From: Parasediminibacterium sp046546515
Lineage (GTDB): Bacteria; Bacteroidota; Bacteroidia; Chitinophagales; Chitinophagaceae
Assembly: GCF_046546515.1 (NCBI RefSeq)
Contig: NZ_JBKHKJ010000028.1
Coordinates: 9,225 to 73,224 of the forward strand
Direction: 5' to 3'
Length of the DNA stretch: 64,000 nt
The notes beneath the pieces were generated by a model. The model was given only the letters and a program-made list of their open reading frames with translations, was not told the DNA's origin and ran no database searches. The position numbers and the translations under genes are program-made. Below are positions 9,199 through 16,516 of the stretch, piece by piece. The first letter of the stretch is position 1, and each line of letters starts with the position of its first letter.

Positions 9199-9246
9199 TC
9201 ACAAAGGCTCAAAACACAAAGAGGCACTAAGTTTTAAATCGAAGGA
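9199..9246. repeat. Left half of a GCCACAAAGGC-type repeat
   Basis: CACAAAGGCTCAAAACACAA and then GAGGCACTAAGTTTTAAATC match the left arm of the repeat seen in full at 23024-23136. The right arm is missing, and about 45 bases later the MITE-like element begins. Confidence 0.6.
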
Positions 9247-9292
9247 AGGTATATACGAATCAAATTCATATCAGCCCATTTTGGCCATATTC

Positions 9293-9889
9293 GGGTGCAT
9301 TTCAAATCTTCGCTTTTTATTATCCTTTTTTTATTTATAAGCAACATACAGGATTTTTGGTAATATCTGCATAAACCCTTCAACCTCACCTTTTGTAGAG
9401 GGAGAAGGAAAGAGGGGAAATTGAAGAACTAAGCCAAGATTTAAAATGGTTTTTTCTTCTTTTTCCGTGATTTATTTTTTTTTACCATTTCCCTTTTTGC
9501 CTATAATTCATTGATATTCAGTTGTTTATATTTTTTAAGCCTCTTTTTTTATTATAATTTAAGTGAATTTTATTATAGTTTATTGATAATGGAATGATAG
9601 TTTTATTATAAGAAACTGATAATTTATTGATAATAAACTGATAAGATTTTGACGGTGGATTATCATTTTCCCCAGCCAATTACCAGCTTGGGCAGGAGCT
9701 AAAGCAAATGTGGCTAGTTACTGTTTTAATGTAAAGTTAGCATGGATAGGAATATAGCCCAACATGAAAATCCTATATGGGGGAGATATTCCCCCATGAG
9801 TATCAAAATTTCCCCCATATAGGATGTTTGTTGAACCCGGATTTTGCCAAATAGAAAAAATCAAAAACCGAAATTTTGAAATGCACCCC
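9293..9889. mobile_element. MITE-like dispersed element, copy 1 (597 bp)
   Basis: The left end GGGTGCATTTCAAATCTTCG and the reverse complement of the right end, GGGTGCATTTCAAAATTTCG, form terminal inverted repeats that continue imperfectly for about 30 bases. The interior has an AT-rich block of TTGATAAT/TTATTGATAA motifs (about 9540-9670) and an exact 15-bp palindrome pair, ATCCTATATGGGGGA (9770-9784) with TCCCCCATATAGGAT (9811-9825). A second copy occurs at 27706-28794. No transposase is encoded. It ends seven bases after the SpoU methyltransferase gene and splits the urease locus. Possible target duplications (ATATTC/ATATCC) are imperfect. Nothing else is visible in this 760-base spacer. 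Confidence 0.75.
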
Positions 9890-9895
9890 ATATCC

Positions 9896-10519
9896 TTATT
9901 CAGGTTTAAATGGTTCATCCTTCTTTCTATTGCGTATATTCATTTTTTGGAATGCCCGTCTTTGCCTAGCTATTTCGTATAAAACAATGCCTGTGGATGT
10001 ACCTAAGTTTAAACTTTCTACAATGCCAAACATTTCAATATTAATGCAGGCTTTGCTACGTTCAACAGCTAAATCGCTTATCCCGATTGTCTCAGTGCCA
10101 AACCATACCGCAAGCCTTTTTTGCGTATAGTTGCCTTCGTGTAATATAACGTTTGTTTTGCCTTTGATGTGAGGGGAGGTTACGATGGAAGTAAATTTGT
10201 TTTTCTCTAGGTGTTGAAAGCATTCCTCGGTGCTATTGAATATTTTTACAAAGCTCCATTTGATAGCAGATACGGATGTTTTTAATAGCGTTTTTTCCTC
10301 CCTCATTTCTTGCCAATCTTTTGGCACTAGGTTTCGGCTATCAACAATATACAACTTCTCTACCCCAAGGGCATTGATATTCCTAATAACAGTGCCAATG
10401 TTTTTTGGGTCGCCCGGTTCTTCAAGCACCGCTATTAAGTTGATGCATCGATCATCTTTTATTTTATCAGCACGTTTCCTTAAACTGCTTTTTTCTTTAA
10501 CTATGTTGTCTTCAGTCAT
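9896..10519 (-). CDS. SpoU/TrmH-family RNA 2'-O-methyltransferase
   Basis: A 207-residue SPOUT-class methyltransferase that probably modifies a ribose 2'-OH in tRNA or rRNA. The three SpoU motifs are present: DPKNIGTVIRNINALG (motif 1, about 37-52), LAVWFGTETIGISD (motif 2, about 135-148) and IEMFGIVESLNLGTSTGIVLYE (motif 3). The short length and the basic N- and C-terminal extensions resemble TrmH (tRNA Gm18), but the target cannot be settled from sequence. It sits between ureF and ureG on the same strand with no obvious link to urease. A MITE-like element abuts its 3' end. Confidence 0.9.
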   Translation of the reverse strand: MTEDNIVKEKSSLRKRADKIKDDRCINLIAVLEEPGDPKNIGTVIRNINALGVEKLYIVDSRNLVPKDWQEMREEKTLLKTSVSAIKWSFVKIFNSTEECFQHLEKNKFTSIVTSPHIKGKTNVILHEGNYTQKRLAVWFGTETIGISDLAVERSKACINIEMFGIVESLNLGTSTGIVLYEIARQRRAFQKMNIRNRKKDEPFKPE

Positions 10520-10568
10520 TATAAACTATTGATTTTGTGATTGTGTAATTAAAATTAAGCTATATATA

Positions 10569-11252
10569 TTACGACATATACAGCCTAGTATACAACCGCT
10601 CATGCTGCATACAACTAATATCAAAACCAGCGCAGCAAAGACCAATCAGGTCTTTGTCGGGCTGCATACTATTGGTGGCTAACTGGCTAATTAACGGTTG
10701 CAGGGAAAACAAGATTGCCTGCCCATCCTGCTGGCCTAGGGGGATTAGTTTTACACTATTGGTAGCTAAGCCAACTGCAGCATTGTACAAAAAGCCTGTC
10801 AAAGCATCTATTTTGGCAACTTCCAGTATGGCAGCACACAAGCCAAAAGCGATGCAATAATGCCCCGTGGCTGTTTGTTGCTTGATGGTAGCGGCATATT
10901 TATCGAGCAAAGGATGCTTGCACAGGGGTTGGAATAGTTTTATCAGCCGCAGGCCTAGCTTTTGGCTTGCCTGCCGCATTTCACGGGGGAGTTTTACAGC
11001 AGTACATTCTTCGTCTAATAAAAGAAGTGCATCTATATCCCCGGCTTGGATTGCATCAAAAGCCAAGGACACAAAAGCCGCATCATTGTAAAACAAGTTG
11101 TTGCTAAGCATCTGGGTAATAAAGAGTTTGGCCGAAGCGGCATCTTTTACCACATTCTTTTGCACATAAGTTTCCAAGCCTGCCGAGTGCGAAAAACCAC
11201 CGATGGGCAGGGTAGGGTCAGTGAGGTGAAGTAGGTGTAAGAGGCTATTCAT
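10569..11252 (-). CDS. ureF: Urease accessory protein UreF
   Basis: A 227-residue all-helical UreF that bridges UreD-bound urease and UreG. The N-terminal LLHLTDPTLPIGGFSHSAGLETYV is the family signature. Later segments include AAVGLATNSVKLIPLGQQDGQAIL, which is also conserved, and the length is normal. It lies 53 bases after ureE, with a hairpin in the gap, and 49 bases before the SpoU gene. Confidence 0.95.
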   Translation of the reverse strand: MNSLLHLLHLTDPTLPIGGFSHSAGLETYVQKNVVKDAASAKLFITQMLSNNLFYNDAAFVSLAFDAIQAGDIDALLLLDEECTAVKLPREMRQASQKLGLRLIKLFQPLCKHPLLDKYAATIKQQTATGHYCIAFGLCAAILEVAKIDALTGFLYNAAVGLATNSVKLIPLGQQDGQAILFSLQPLISQLATNSMQPDKDLIGLCCAGFDISCMQHERLYTRLYMS

Positions 11253-11269
11253 AATGCAAATGATGGTTT

Positions 11270-11302
11270 AGATTCGACAACTTTTTGAAAGTTGTCGAAT
11301 CT
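11270..11302. other. Intercistronic hairpin between ureE and ureF
   Basis: AGATTCGACAACTTT (11270-11284) pairs perfectly with AAAGTTGTCGAATCT (11288-11302) around a 3-nt loop. It lies four bases after the ureE stop codon. The minus-strand transcript has no U-run after it, so it may be an mRNA-stability or processing hairpin instead of a full terminator. Confidence 0.75.
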
Positions 11303-11305
11303 TTG

Positions 11306-11803
11306 TCAAGCAGGCAAGCTTTTCATTATTTTAGAAAATAAGCTGTTGCTTTCTGGATGCCCGTGGGAAGACACAGTAGTGTTTAATGGTTGTATCAATT
11401 TCCGTTTTTCTTGTAACACTTGGTAGCCTTGTGCCAGCAACAGCCTATACAATGGCATTTCGAAAGGAACTAACACCGCATCATTTTCAAAAAACAGGGG
11501 CAGGTGCTTGTTGCCTATCTCATAACAAACCGAAGCCATCTCAAACATGGATTTGGGCTGTACTACTATGCAGTCGCAAGGCAATACTTCCACAACAATT
11601 AAGCTGTTCTCGGTTTCGTGCAATATATCCCCTTGGGTAAGCTTGGGGTTTTCATTCAAGAACTTCAAACTAATTTCTATACCCGCAGTTGTTTTTTTTC
11701 GCTGTATGCGTTTGTTGGTCTCGAACCACTCCAAAGGCAGCCAATCAATGTTTTTATTGCCTGCATAAGTATGTAGGTTGCCTTTTTTTTCTTGGATTAA
11801 CAA
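11306..11803 (-). CDS. ureE: Urease accessory nickel-binding protein UreE
   Basis: A UreE metallochaperone of about 165 residues. The peptide-binding N-terminal domain (about 1-75; KTTAGIEISLKFLN, QGDILHETENSLIVVEVLP) is followed by the metal-binding C-terminal domain with CYEIGNKHLPLFFEND, the conserved GNKHLP nickel site, and FEMPLYRLLLAQGYQV. The His-rich tail of some UreE proteins is reduced to SSHGHPES. No ATG is available in the right place: an in-frame stop lies just upstream, so the likely start is TTG at 11803. The unusual start and the hairpin directly upstream may keep expression low. Confidence 0.9.
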   Translation of the reverse strand: MLIQEKKGNLHTYAGNKNIDWLPLEWFETNKRIQRKKTTAGIEISLKFLNENPKLTQGDILHETENSLIVVEVLPCDCIVVQPKSMFEMASVCYEIGNKHLPLFFENDAVLVPFEMPLYRLLLAQGYQVLQEKRKLIQPLNTTVSSHGHPESNSLFSKIMKSLPA

Positions 11804-11811
11804 CTTTGATT

Positions 11812-11901
11812 AATTAGGAATTAAGAATTAGGAATTAGGAATTTAAAAAAGAATAAAGAACCGTCGGGGCAATCCTAATTCCTCATTCTTAATTCCTAAT
11901 T
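11812..11901. repeat. 28-bp heptamer inverted repeat upstream of ureE
   Basis: The left arm (11812-11839) is four units of AATTAGG/AATTAAG. The right arm (11874-11901) is its reverse complement with one mismatch in 28. The 34-nt loop contains no repeat. In the minus-strand mRNA this is a long hairpin that starts three bases after the KTSC gene stop and ends just upstream of the ureE TTG start. Confidence 0.9.
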
Positions 11902-11904
11902 ATT

Positions 11905-12147
11905 TTACCTGCTTTGTTTCGCATTTATCCTGTAGCCTTCGTAGCTATCGGTTATATACTGCAAATATTTATCCTTCGACTTCGCATCCAACAGGCTTTC
12001 AAACTCCTCCATCGGTACTCCTTCATACGCAAACGTATAGCCACTGGCTATATAATGCACTTCCAGTACTTGCCTTTTCTCATCGTAGCCCACCAAGTCG
12101 AACACGGTGGAGTCTATTGCTACATATTCTGTCATTTGTATGGTCAA
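11905..12147 (-). CDS. KTSC-domain small protein within the urease operon
   Basis: An 80-residue protein made almost entirely of a KTSC domain, a small fold also found at the C-terminus of some lysyl-tRNA synthetases. Typical features are AIDSTVFDLVGYDEKRQVLEVHY, an FAYEGVP motif and a C-terminal LQYITDSYEGYRI. An alternative ATG four codons in (MTEYVAIDS) is possible. The domain is thought to bind nucleic acid, but its function is poorly known. It is co-oriented with ureC (67-base gap) and ureE, so it is probably co-transcribed with them. I know of no established role for KTSC in urease maturation. Confidence 0.85.
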   Translation of the reverse strand: MTIQMTEYVAIDSTVFDLVGYDEKRQVLEVHYIASGYTFAYEGVPMEEFESLLDAKSKDKYLQYITDSYEGYRINAKQSR

Positions 12148-12214
12148 TTAATGAATGATTAAAAAATCACTTATTGTTAGGGTGATGGCTATAAAGGTAC
12201 ATCATTTTTAAATT

Positions 12215-13930
12215 TTAAAACAAAAAATACCGTTGTGCCAAAGGCAACACAGCCATAGGCTCGCAAGTAATTACCTTGCCATCCACTTTCACTTCATAAT
12301 TTTCTGGGTTCACTTCTATATCGGGCGTTGCATCGTTGTGTATCAAATCTTTTTTGCCAATATTCCTGCAGTTTTTTACTGGCAAAACCATCTTGCTTAA
12401 ACCATAGCCTTGCACTATTTTTTTGTCTAACGATACCTGCGAAACAAACGTAGCACAAGTGGCAAACAATGCCTTGCCATAGGAGCCAAACATGTGGCGG
12501 TAAATAACAGGCTGCGGCGTGGGGATAGAAGCATTGGGGTCACCCATCCTAGAGGCGATAATCATGCCCCCTTTGATAATCATTTCTGGCTTTACGCCAA
12601 ACATAGATGGCTTCCAAAGCACAAAATCTGCCAGCTTTCCTACTTCCAACGAGCCTACATATTCCGAAATGCCATGGGAAATGGCAGGATTGATGGTATA
12701 TTTAGATACAAAACGTTTTACCCTGAAATTATCATTCCCACTGCTTTCATCTTCCGGCAATGCACCACGTTGTACTTTCATCTTATGTGCCGTTTGCCAA
12801 GTGCGGGTGATTACCTCGCTTACACGCCCCATTGCTTGGGAGTCGCTGCTCATCATGCTGAAAACGCCCATGTCGTGCAGTATATCCTCGGCTGCGATGG
12901 TTTCAGGGCGTATGCGGGAATCGGCAAAAGAAACATCTTCTGGTACTGTCTTGTCTAAGTGGTGGCAAACCATCAACATATCCAAATGCTCGTCAATGGT
13001 GTTCACCGTGTAAGGCCGGGTGGGGTTGGTAGATGAAGGCAGTACATAGGGATACATGGATGCCTTGATAATATCTGGGGCGTGTCCACCACCCGCACCT
13101 TCCGTATGGAAAGTGTGTATTACCCTGCCGTCAATGGCTTTGATGGTATCTTCCAGAAAGCCGCCTTCGTTTAAAGTATCGGTATGTATAGCAACTTGCA
13201 CATCGTATTTGTCTGCTACTTTTAACGAAGCATCTATCACGGCAGGAGTGCTGCCCCAATCTTCGTGTATTTTCAAGCCCAAAGCCCCAGCTTCTATCTG
13301 TTCTTCCAAAGGTTCTAGGCTTGCACAGTTGCCTTTGCCAAAAAAACCTAAGTTCATAGGAAATGCCTCTGCTGCTTCCAGCATTTTTTGTATGTTCCAT
13401 GCACCGGGGGTAACTGTGGTTGCATTGGTGCCATCGGCTGGCCCAGTGCCACCACCAATCATGGTAGTAATGCCACTAAAAAGGGCATGGTCTATCTGTT
13501 GTGGGCAAATGAAGTGTATGTGGGTATCAATGCCGCCAGCCGTTGCAATCAAGCCAAAGCCACCATGCACTTCTGTGCTGGCACCAATTACCATATTGGG
13601 GGTAATGCCTTCCATGGTGTCGGGGTTGCCAGCTTTGCCAATACCTGCAATTTTGCCGTCCTTTATGCCAATATCTGCTTTTACAATGCCCCAATGGTCA
13701 ATGATGATTACGCCAGTAATCACAAAATCCAGTACGCCATCGGCACGCTTGGCCGTGGCAGATTGTGCCATGCCGTCACGGATGGTTTTGCCGCCGCCAA
13801 ACTTGGCTTCATCACCATAAACGGTATAGTCTTTTTCTATTTCTATAAACAACTCTGTATCGCCCAAGCGCACTTTATCGCCCGTGGTAGGGCCGTACAT
13901 GTTGGCGTATTTTGTCCTGTTGATGTTCAC
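12215..13930 (-). CDS. ureC: Urease alpha (catalytic) subunit
   Basis: The 571-residue catalytic subunit that hydrolyses urea to ammonia and carbamate. All active-site residues are visible: nickel ligands H137 and H139 (THIHFICPQQ), carbamylated K220 (GLKIHEDWG), H249 (VAIHTDTLNEGG), H275 (HTFHTEGAGGGHAPD) and D363 (MMSSDSQAMGR). The flap residues C322-H323 (MVCHHLDKTVPED) complete the set. Length and N-terminus (YANMYGPTTGDKVRLGDT) are standard. The enzyme should be active if accessory genes supply nickel. No nickel or urea transporter lies in the window. The spacer from ureB is a heptamer inverted repeat. Confidence 0.98.
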   Translation of the reverse strand: MNINRTKYANMYGPTTGDKVRLGDTELFIEIEKDYTVYGDEAKFGGGKTIRDGMAQSATAKRADGVLDFVITGVIIIDHWGIVKADIGIKDGKIAGIGKAGNPDTMEGITPNMVIGASTEVHGGFGLIATAGGIDTHIHFICPQQIDHALFSGITTMIGGGTGPADGTNATTVTPGAWNIQKMLEAAEAFPMNLGFFGKGNCASLEPLEEQIEAGALGLKIHEDWGSTPAVIDASLKVADKYDVQVAIHTDTLNEGGFLEDTIKAIDGRVIHTFHTEGAGGGHAPDIIKASMYPYVLPSSTNPTRPYTVNTIDEHLDMLMVCHHLDKTVPEDVSFADSRIRPETIAAEDILHDMGVFSMMSSDSQAMGRVSEVITRTWQTAHKMKVQRGALPEDESSGNDNFRVKRFVSKYTINPAISHGISEYVGSLEVGKLADFVLWKPSMFGVKPEMIIKGGMIIASRMGDPNASIPTPQPVIYRHMFGSYGKALFATCATFVSQVSLDKKIVQGYGLSKMVLPVKNCRNIGKKDLIHNDATPDIEVNPENYEVKVDGKVITCEPMAVLPLAQRYFLF

Positions 13931-13937
13931 TTTAATT

Positions 13938-14049
13938 TGTTTTGAATTTTAAGTTTTGAGTTATATGATTTGTTTTAAGTTTTGTGTTTTAGGTTTTGTG
14001 CTAAGCTCGTGTAATATAACTTAAAACACAAAACTCAAAACTTAAAACA
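13938..14049. repeat. Heptamer inverted repeat between ureB and ureC
   Basis: Units such as TTTTAAG, TTTTGAG and TTTTGTG on the left and AAAACAC, AAAACTC, AAAACTT on the right give two complementary heptamer strings that fill the whole ureB-ureC spacer and run a few bases into the ureB 3' end. The transcript can fold into a long A/U-rich hairpin. Confidence 0.85.
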
Positions 14050-14395
14050 ACCTCACCCGCTCAAGTGCCTTTGCCTTCACCGCCGCATCTTCTAATGCAC
14101 CATCTACCAAGTTGTTGAAGCCAACAATGGTTTTGCTGACGCCAAAAGTTACGAGTTCTATGTCTTTTTCTTCGCCTGGCTCAAAACGAACTGCTGTTCC
14201 GGCAGCTATGTTTAGGCGCATACCGTAAGCAAGTGGCCTGTCGAATTTCATTTGCCTATTTACCTCAAAAAAATGAAAGTGGGAGCCTATTTGCACAGGC
14301 CTGTCGCCCGTATTTACTACGGTTAGGCTAACAGTAGCACGGCCTACATTACATTCAATATCCCCTTTTGCTAATATGTATTCCCCTGGAACCAT
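14042..14395 (-). CDS. ureB: Urease beta subunit
   Basis: A 117-residue UreB, the structural beta subunit of the (alpha-beta-gamma)3 urease. Signature segments are PGEYILAKGDIECN, NTGDRPVQIGSHFHFFEVN, AYGMRLNIAAGTAVRFEPGE and VGFNNLVDG. The subunit is separate, not fused to UreA as in Helicobacter. The last residues are encoded by the start of the heptamer repeat that follows. Confidence 0.97.
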   Translation of the reverse strand: MVPGEYILAKGDIECNVGRATVSLTVVNTGDRPVQIGSHFHFFEVNRQMKFDRPLAYGMRLNIAAGTAVRFEPGEEKDIELVTFGVSKTIVGFNNLVDGALEDAAVKAKALERVRLF

Positions 14396-14396
14396 G

Positions 14397-14503
14397 TTTT
14401 TTGTTTTAAGTTTTATGTTTTGTGTTTTGAGCGGATTAAATTTGTATTTGTGTTTCAGGAAATTAAAGTAACTTAAAACTTAAAAGACAAAACTCAAAAC
14501 AAC
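14397..14503. repeat. Heptamer inverted repeat between ureA and ureB
   Basis: TTTTAAG/TTTTATG/TTTTGTG units next to ureB and AAAACTT/AAAAGAC/AAAACTC units next to ureA are complementary strings across an unrelated centre. They make up nearly all of the spacer and can form a hairpin in the operon mRNA. Confidence 0.85.
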
Positions 14504-14805
14504 TATCTTATAGGGTCATGCACCGTCACCAACTTGGTCCCATCAGGAAAAGTGGCTTCTATCTGTACATCGTGTATCATTTCAGGTATGCCTTCCATCA
14601 CGTCTTCACGAGTGAGGATAGTGGCACCAAACTGCATCAATTCTGCCACAGATTTGCCATCCCTTGCAGCTTCCTGCAAGCGAGAGCTTATCAGGGCAAT
14701 GGATTCTGGGTAGTTCAATTTCAAGCCCCTTGCCTTGCGCTTTTCAGCCAGTTCCCCCGCAAGGAACAATAATAGTTTTTCTGTTTCTCTTGGTGAGAGG
14801 TGCAT
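14503..14805 (-). CDS. ureA: Urease gamma subunit
   Basis: A 100-residue UreA with the standard start MHLSPRETEKLLLFLAGELA, then LNYPESIALIS and the C-terminal VQIEATFPDGTKLVTVHDPI. It is the first gene of the locus and so probably lies nearest the operon promoter. The upstream minus-strand sequence has TACTTTG near 14847, one base short of the usual TAnnTTTG, so the promoter is not certain. Confidence 0.97.
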   Translation of the reverse strand: MHLSPRETEKLLLFLAGELAEKRKARGLKLNYPESIALISSRLQEAARDGKSVAELMQFGATILTREDVMEGIPEMIHDVQIEATFPDGTKLVTVHDPIR

Positions 14806-15124
14806 ATAGCCTACAGTTAATAGTGAATCAAATACTTATAAGTTGACAAAGTAGCAATTATTGCGGAAAATAAAAAACAATTTTGTGAAGAGGAAAAAAA
14901 ATTAAACCACAAGGCACACAAAGGATTTACACAAAGTACACTAGTAAAATACCCTATGTTTAGTTGGTACGTTACAAATAAGGATACAAGGCCATCAGTG
15001 ATTGCATCTATGAAAGCGAAATGCAATGTGCTTTTTAATCTCCTTATTACTTTGTTTTCCTTGTGTTTCTTGCTCCTTGTGAACCTTGTGGTAAAATATC
15101 CTCTGAAGTTATCTTTCCCTCTTA
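14806..15124. other. Gene-free spacer with a GCCACAAAGGC-type repeat
   Basis: No supported gene is seen. An imperfect inverted pair, ACCACAAGGCACACAAAGG (near 14906) and CCTTGTGAACCTTGTGGT (near 15075), resembles the repeats at 23024 and 24751. The first 80 bases probably contain the urease operon promoter. Confidence 0.6.
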
Positions 15125-16306
15125 TTAAAAATAACTCAAGTTTGTACTAGGCGATAATTCCAACAAAGTTTTATACATCAGTTGCACCGTGCTGTCAATA
15201 TCGTCCTTGTGCAGCATTTCCACCGTGGTGTGCATGTAGCGCAGCGGTATAGAAATCAACACGCTTGGGCAGCCATCATTGGCATAAGCAAAGCTATCCG
15301 TGTCTGTGCCTGTGCTACGGCTTACGGTGCGCATTTGTAGCGGTATTTTGTTTTTTTCTGCCACGTCTTGCACTAGTTGCAGTAATTTGTTGTGCACAGC
15401 AGGCCCATAACAAGGGGAAGGCCCTTTGCCGCAAGCCACATCGCCTTCAATCATTTTATTGATCATGGGGGTTTGGGTATCGTGCGTAACATCGGTAATA
15501 ATAGCCACATCTGGTTTTATACGGCGGGCAATCATTTCTGCGCCACGCAGGCCTATTTCTTCCTGCACCGCATTTACAATGTACAAGCCATAAGGTAGTT
15601 TGGTGTTATTTTCTTTTATCAAACGCGCTACCTCTGCAATCATAAAACCACCAATGCGGTTGTCCATGGCACGGCCAATATAATAGCCATTTGCCAATTC
15701 GTCGAAACCTTCTTCATAGGTAATAACGGAGCCTACATAGATGCCCAAATCTTCCACTTCTTTTTTGGTCCTGGCACCACAGTCAAGAAAAAGGGTTTCT
15801 ACCTTAGCTTGTGGTTCTTTTTCGCCACCTATGCGTGTATGGATAGCAGGCCAGCCAAACACTGCTTTCACAGCACCTTTTTTGCCATGTATCAATACCC
15901 TTTTTGCCGGGGCTATCTGATGGTCTACACCGCCATTGCGTTTTACATATATCAAACCCTCTGCATTGATATAGTTAACAAACCAGCTAATCTCATCGCA
16001 GTGTGCCTCTATTACCACTTTAAAAGCGGCATCAGGATTAATAACACCAACGGCGGTGCCATAAGGGTCGGAAAAATAGGTATCTACAAATGGCCTAACA
16101 TATTCAATCCACAATTTTTGCCCACCGCTTTCAAAACCAACAGGGGATGGGGTATTGATATAGTTCCTTAAAAATTCCAAAGAACCTTGCGTAAGTACGG
16201 AGGGGGCTTTTTGTTCCACATTTGCAGTAACTATTGATTCCTTTGCAGTTGCTTTTTCTTTTTTAGCTGCTTTTACTGTTTCTTTTGCTTTCTTTTCTTT
16301 TGCCAT
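15125..16306 (-). CDS. M42-family metallopeptidase (glutamyl aminopeptidase/cellulase M type)
   Basis: A 393-residue cytosolic dizinc aminopeptidase of family M42. Metal and catalytic residues are visible in VIEAHCDEISW (His ligand), GRAMDNRIGG (bridging Asp), NAVQEEIGLRGA (catalytic Glu and ligand), IITDVTHD and the C-terminal RYMHTTVEML His. The first 35 residues are a lysine/alanine-rich extension absent from typical family members. It is probably disordered and its purpose is unknown. The body of the protein has normal length. It probably trims acidic or hydrophobic N-terminal residues from peptides as a large oligomer. Confidence 0.93.
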   Translation of the reverse strand: MAKEKKAKETVKAAKKEKATAKESIVTANVEQKAPSVLTQGSLEFLRNYINTPSPVGFESGGQKLWIEYVRPFVDTYFSDPYGTAVGVINPDAAFKVVIEAHCDEISWFVNYINAEGLIYVKRNGGVDHQIAPAKRVLIHGKKGAVKAVFGWPAIHTRIGGEKEPQAKVETLFLDCGARTKKEVEDLGIYVGSVITYEEGFDELANGYYIGRAMDNRIGGFMIAEVARLIKENNTKLPYGLYIVNAVQEEIGLRGAEMIARRIKPDVAIITDVTHDTQTPMINKMIEGDVACGKGPSPCYGPAVHNKLLQLVQDVAEKNKIPLQMRTVSRSTGTDTDSFAYANDGCPSVLISIPLRYMHTTVEMLHKDDIDSTVQLMYKTLLELSPSTNLSYF

Positions 16307-16352
16307 TTTTTGATTGATTAATATTGTAAAAATTGTTTAGACTTTTTGTCCG

Positions 16353-16400
16353 ACCTCACCCCACGCCCTACCTCACCCCAGCCCTCTCCAAATGGAGAGG
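16353..16400. repeat. GAGAGGGG/CCTCACCCC-type dispersed repeat
   Basis: CCTCACCCCAGCCCTCTCC followed by AAATGGAGAGG contains the inverted pair CCTCTCC/GGAGAGG. Related sequences occur near 9379, 27789, 53878 and 55007. It lies upstream of the M42 peptidase gene. Confidence 0.65.
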
Positions 16401-16477
16401 AAGAAACAACAAAGGAAAGGGGGCCTTCCCATGACAAAAACAAGATACTTGTTTTTTTGTAATTTATTTAATTGATA

Positions 16478-16516
16478 TGCTAAAAATTCCTAATTCCTAA
16501 TTCTTAATTCCCAATT
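16478..16516. repeat. Heptamer array, ATTCCTA/ATTCTTA units
   Basis: Consecutive 7-bp units ATTCCTA, ATTCCTA, ATTCTTA, ATTCCCA precede the 3' end of the UbiA-like gene. Only one orientation is present. Confidence 0.75.

Noticed and set aside
9718..9918. A minus-strand frame in MITE-like copy 1 whose C-terminal part (PPYRIF-LG-I-IHANF) resembles a frame in copy 2 (28145-28333)
   Set aside because: Differences between the copies are mostly amino-acid changing, including a changed stop position, and the frame in copy 1 starts within the neighbouring gene. Similarity is better explained by shared repeat DNA.
11270..11302. Rho-independent terminator splitting the urease operon
   Set aside because: The stem is perfect but no U-run follows on the coding strand, so it is listed as an intercistronic hairpin.
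13056..13820. A 254-codon plus-strand frame opposite ureC
   Set aside because: It is antisense to a fully conserved catalytic subunit and its translation is low-complexity and Pro/Ser-rich.
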